NCBI RefSeq assembly: GCF_002585305.1
Contig: NZ_NUNF01000037.1
Coordinates: 1 to 57,687, forward strand
Direction of reading: 5' to 3'
Length of the DNA stretch: 57,687 nt
Origin: Bacillus sp. AFS037270
Lineage (GTDB): Bacteria; Bacillota; Bacilli; Bacillales_B; DSM-18226
Shown here: positions 53,859-57,687 of the stretch, piece after piece
How positions within the stretch are numbered: position 1 is the first letter of the stretch
Layout: each line of letters begins with the position of its first letter
Translations under genes and position numbers: made by a program
Notes under the pieces: generated by a model
Databases searched by the model: none
What the model saw: the letters and a program-made list of their open reading frames with translations, nothing else
Told to the model about the DNA's origin: nothing

Positions 53859-54032
53859 TTAATCCGTATATCTAACACCTTTTAAGATCATATTGACCTT
53901 TAATTTAGTATCTAGGACAATATTTTTTCGGAATTCTTTTGCCTTTTTGAAGGCATCCATCATTCCTTATGCTAAAATCTTAATTTCTCTAGTACCGACG
54001 GGTTCTTCTAGTAGAAAAATATATTCTTTCAT
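53859..54032 (-). pseudogene. Small gene interrupted by a stop codon
   Basis: GAGGTG lies before ATG 54032. The frame reads MKEYIFLLEEPVGTREIKIL and then meets TAA at 53969-53967. The same frame continues for 35 codons (GMMDAFKKAKEFRKNIVL) to a stop at 53861. Restoring one codon gives a 57-aa small protein. It could be a decayed gene or a sequencing error; I do not know the family. Confidence 0.5.
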
Positions 54033-54080
54033 GCTGTTTCACCTCTCAAGTTGTAATTTTAATATAATTATATACGAATT

Positions 54081-54117
54081 TGAAAGCGATTACCACCATT
54101 ATTTGTGAACGTTTTCA
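54081..54117. promoter_or_regulatory. Two cre-like sequences
   Basis: TGAAAGCGATTACC (54081-54094, two mismatches) and, on the minus strand, TGAAAACGTTCACA (54117-54104, one mismatch). They lie about 165-200 bp before the VWA gene, with a repeat element in between, and 50-85 bp before the minus-strand small gene. Confidence 0.4.
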
Positions 54118-54161
54118 AACAATTAATAGGATAAGGTAGAATGATTTACTGGTAGATGCGT

Positions 54162-54230
54162 GAAATGGTGACGAAGCAGAAGAACCGTCCCCCTGCTTCG
54201 CTGAAATGTCGCTTTCAAAGCGACCATTTC
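54162..54230 (+). repeat. REP-like element with three-way-junction potential
   Basis: GAAATGGT (54162-54169) pairs with ACCATTTC (54223-54230); inside, CGAAGCAG (54172-54179) pairs with CTGCTTCG (54193-54200) around an AGAACCGTCCCC loop, and CGCTTT pairs with AAAGCG (54210-54222). So the element folds into a stem with two arms. The core recurs at 43945-43970 and partly at 52347-52361. Confidence 0.65.
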
Positions 54231-54280
54231 CTATCGGATGAGTGTTATCTTTTGTTTATCAAAGGACGGAGGATGATCTC

Positions 54281-54934
54281 ATGAAAAGAAATCTAACTGA
54301 ATTAGTATTTATTTTGGATAAAAGCGGCTCTATGGCAGGGCTTGAGGCAGATACCATAGGAGGTTTTAATGCTATGCTCAAGAAACAGCAAAAAGCGGAA
54401 GGAGAAGCCCTTGTAACGACGGTATTGTTCGATCATCGATACGAATTGTTACATGACCGAATTAATGTAAAGGGCATTTCTCCTCTTACTGAAAAAGATT
54501 ATGAAGTAGGAGGTACCACTGCGTTATTAGATGCGATTGGATTCACCATTCAAAAAATCGTAAATGTACAAAAAAGAACGAGTGAGGAAGAACGGGCAGA
54601 AAAAGTATTGTTCGTAATTACAACCGATGGGATGGAAAATGCCAGCAAGGAATTTACTGCGGACAAAATAAAAAAAATGGTTCAACACCAAAAAAAGAAA
54701 TATGAATGGCAATTTCTGTTCCTTGGAGCCAATATCAATGCGATCTCAACCGCTGCACGTTTTGGAATCGATGAAGACCATGCTGTTGATTACCATGCCG
54801 ACGAAATCGGAACGGAATTAAATTATGAAGCGGTAAATGAAGCTGTTAGCAGTCTGCGAAGCGGCAAAAAGATTGACCGAAACTGGAAAAAAGGAATCGA
54901 GAGAGATTACACTCAGCGTTTGAGGAATAAATAA
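54281..54934 (+). CDS. VWA-domain protein
   Basis: 217-aa cytoplasmic protein consisting of one von Willebrand A domain. The metal-ion-dependent adhesion site is intact: DKSGSM, the Thr in GGTTALLDA and the Asp in TTDGMENAS. Similar stand-alone VWA proteins act with AAA ATPases or in stress and tellurite-type clusters, but no partner is adjacent. The frame is open to 54242; GGAGGATGATCTC before ATG 54281 decides the start. Confidence 0.88.
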   Translation: MKRNLTELVFILDKSGSMAGLEADTIGGFNAMLKKQQKAEGEALVTTVLFDHRYELLHDRINVKGISPLTEKDYEVGGTTALLDAIGFTIQKIVNVQKRTSEEERAEKVLFVITTDGMENASKEFTADKIKKMVQHQKKKYEWQFLFLGANINAISTAARFGIDEDHAVDYHADEIGTELNYEAVNEAVSSLRSGKKIDRNWKKGIERDYTQRLRNK

Positions 54935-55088
54935 ATTTTTAAACTTGATACTGCTTCTTTTTTTTCGAAAAACTGTTGGTGGTTGATCAATCTAGCATTT
55001 GTTAAAAATACAAGGTCAAGAGTGGATACTCCTGACCTTAATGTTATTTAATCATTAAACAAAGACGTATGTCCCTGAGTGTCATGAT

Positions 55089-56000
55089 TTAATTTCTAAA
55101 TTCATTTAATCTTTCATACGTTTCAAGTAAGAAATTATAAAACAATTCTTCGGTTGGGAGTAATTTGCGTTGTGTCGGGTAGATGACACCGACAGTTCGT
55201 GTGAGATTCGCATCATTTAGGGGAATCACGACGGTAGACCGCGGTGTATTATCGATCAAGGTTGTCTCTGGCATCAATGCAACCCCTAATCCTGAAGAGA
55301 CTAACCCTTTTAATGCATCAATATCTTTTCCTTCAAATGCGACTTGTGGTGAAAAACCTGCATCCTTACAAGCTTGAACAACTTGTTCGCGAAATTTAAA
55401 CCCTTCAGGCAGGACACAGAATGGGTCATCCTTTAAGTCCCGTAATCTAATCGATTTCCGATCAGCTAATGGATGATGAAAAGGGATGAGTGCCACAATA
55501 GTTTCTATGAAAAGGGTCGATCCTTTAATTTTTTTCTCTTTATCCTGGTTGACCATGGGGGCAACCAGGGCCAAATTAAATTCCCCATTTACCACACCAT
55601 CTATTAAATCATGATAAAGACCATTGTTCATCTGAAATTTAGCTTCTGGGTACCGAAGACGAAATGCATAGATGATGGAGGGCATTGTATGAGCCGCCAT
55701 GCTAATAGGAAATGCAATACGAACAGTCCCTTTTTCAGGATCTAAATATTCTTCTACTTCTCTCTTGGCGTCCTCCATCATATTCCACACTTGTTTCATC
55801 CGTTCATAAAAAATTCTGCCAAGAGGGGTTAATTTGACTCTTCTTCCCTCACGAATAAAAAGCGCTACCCCTAATTCTTCTTCTAAATTAAAAATTTGTC
55901 TGCTCACGGAAGATTGGGCAACATGCAAGGCATCTGCTGCTTCTGTTACATGTTCTCTCTTTGCGACTTCTAGGAAATATTGAATTTGCCTCGTCTCCAT
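55089..56000 (-). CDS. LysR-family regulator (GltC-like)
   Basis: 303-aa regulator with an N-terminal helix-turn-helix (METRQIQYFLEVAKREHVTE ... VAQSSVSRQI) and a C-terminal effector domain (about 90-295). METRQIQYFLEV is close to GltC, the activator of glutamate synthase in Bacillus. It is divergent from the glutamate dehydrogenase gene at 56145, so it most likely controls that gene in response to a nitrogen/carbon metabolite such as 2-oxoglutarate. Confidence 0.92.
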   Translation of the reverse strand: METRQIQYFLEVAKREHVTEAADALHVAQSSVSRQIFNLEEELGVALFIREGRRVKLTPLGRIFYERMKQVWNMMEDAKREVEEYLDPEKGTVRIAFPISMAAHTMPSIIYAFRLRYPEAKFQMNNGLYHDLIDGVVNGEFNLALVAPMVNQDKEKKIKGSTLFIETIVALIPFHHPLADRKSIRLRDLKDDPFCVLPEGFKFREQVVQACKDAGFSPQVAFEGKDIDALKGLVSSGLGVALMPETTLIDNTPRSTVVIPLNDANLTRTVGVIYPTQRKLLPTEELFYNFLLETYERLNEFRN

Positions 56001-56016
56001 CTTTTTATCACTCCAA

Positions 56017-56035
56017 TTAATGCGTTTAATGCATT
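56017..56035. promoter_or_regulatory. Tandem TTAATGCRTT motif in the lysR-gdhA interval
   Basis: TTAATGCGTT (56017-56026) and TTAATGCATT (56026-56035) follow each other with a 9-bp step; AATGCATT is itself palindromic. The site is 17 bp from the LysR start and about 110 bp before gdhA, a usual place for a LysR autoregulatory box. Confidence 0.5.
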
Positions 56036-56132
56036 GATTTCATCTAAAATGAATATTGAAACTATCAATTATAAAATTATAAAATGAAAACACATTTAAG
56101 AAAAGAAATTTTCTCAACTTTAAAATAATTAG

Positions 56133-57527
<1,395 letters not shown>

Positions 57528-57600
57528 TTATTGTATCCATCAGATTTTCTGGAATTTATGTTACAGTCTACACCAACCAGAGTAAGCGTTAAAGTTCGGG

Positions 57601-57622
57601 GCCACTTTTAGTGGCTCTTTTT
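57601..57622 (+). terminator. gdhA terminator
   Basis: GCCACT (57601-57606) pairs with AGTGGC (57610-57615), followed by TC and five Ts. The last 65 bp of the window show nothing further. Confidence 0.7.
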
Positions 57623-57687
57623 GTCATTTAGGCAATTATAAATTTTCGCTTGTGGATAACTGCTAACAAAAGGACTGTCGACGTCCA

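Overview
The window looks like a chromosomal segment of a low-to-moderate GC, spore-former-type Bacillaceae (Bacillus, Neobacillus or a close relative). This rests on strong purine-rich Shine-Dalgarno sites, frequent TTG/GTG starts, intrinsic terminators after almost every unit, CcpA-type cre sites, an RsbK/RsbM-like kinase-methyltransferase pair, and fdh/DUF1641/fdhD genes of Bacillus type. No phage, integrase, transposase, CRISPR array, rRNA or tRNA was recognised. The assignment is inference; no 16S or marker gene is present.

Layout. 0.2-2.4 kb: OmpR-type two-component system on the minus strand. 2.4-7.7 kb: a cell-envelope glycosylation block (GT-C membrane glycosyltransferase, then an operon of a polyprenyl-phosphate GT2, a GtrA flippase and UTP-glucose-1-phosphate uridylyltransferase). 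Four TTCAG-like half-sites spaced exactly 11 bp precede the two-component operon, the GT-C gene and the GT2 operon, so the regulator probably controls itself and both glycosylation units. 7.9-8.3 kb: a small degenerate metalloprotease-like gene.

8.8-26.0 kb: two paralogous carbohydrate modules. Module 1 has a ROK repressor, a cre site, an ABC binding protein with two permeases, a ROK sugar kinase and two Gfo/Idh/MocA oxidoreductases. Module 2 has two TIM-barrel sugar isomerase/epimerases, four Gfo/Idh/MocA oxidoreductases and another ABC importer. Both importers lack an ATPase gene. The 3' stump of a second ROK repressor lies between the modules. Together they suggest uptake of a glycoside or cyclitol, oxidation to a keto-sugar, rearrangement, and phosphorylation by the ROK kinase.

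26.1-38.9 kb: a patchwork of intact genes (NUDIX, MFS, PrmA-like methyltransferase, ABC exporter, Hsp20, universal stress protein, DUF2161 nuclease-like protein) and many broken genes: D-threonine-aldolase-like, RidA, LysM-SPOR, helicase-nuclease, flavodoxin, and small 3'-end remnants of an ABC permease and a YtkA-like lipoprotein. Intact relatives of both remnants are elsewhere in the window.

39.3-43.8 kb: Mo-dependent formate dehydrogenase, DUF1641 protein and FdhD. 44.3-50.9 kb: a four-gene signalling cassette (hybrid histidine kinase with HAMP-GAF-kinase-receiver, CheR methyltransferase, receiver-PAS-PAS-kinase, sugar-type binding protein) resembling the RsbK/RsbM part of the B. cereus sigma-B pathway but with different partners. 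51-55 kb: a CBO0543-type membrane protein, YtkA-like lipoprotein, Bcr/CflA efflux pump and VWA protein, separated by dispersed hairpin repeats. 55.1-57.5 kb: a GltC-like LysR regulator divergent from a glutamate dehydrogenase gene.
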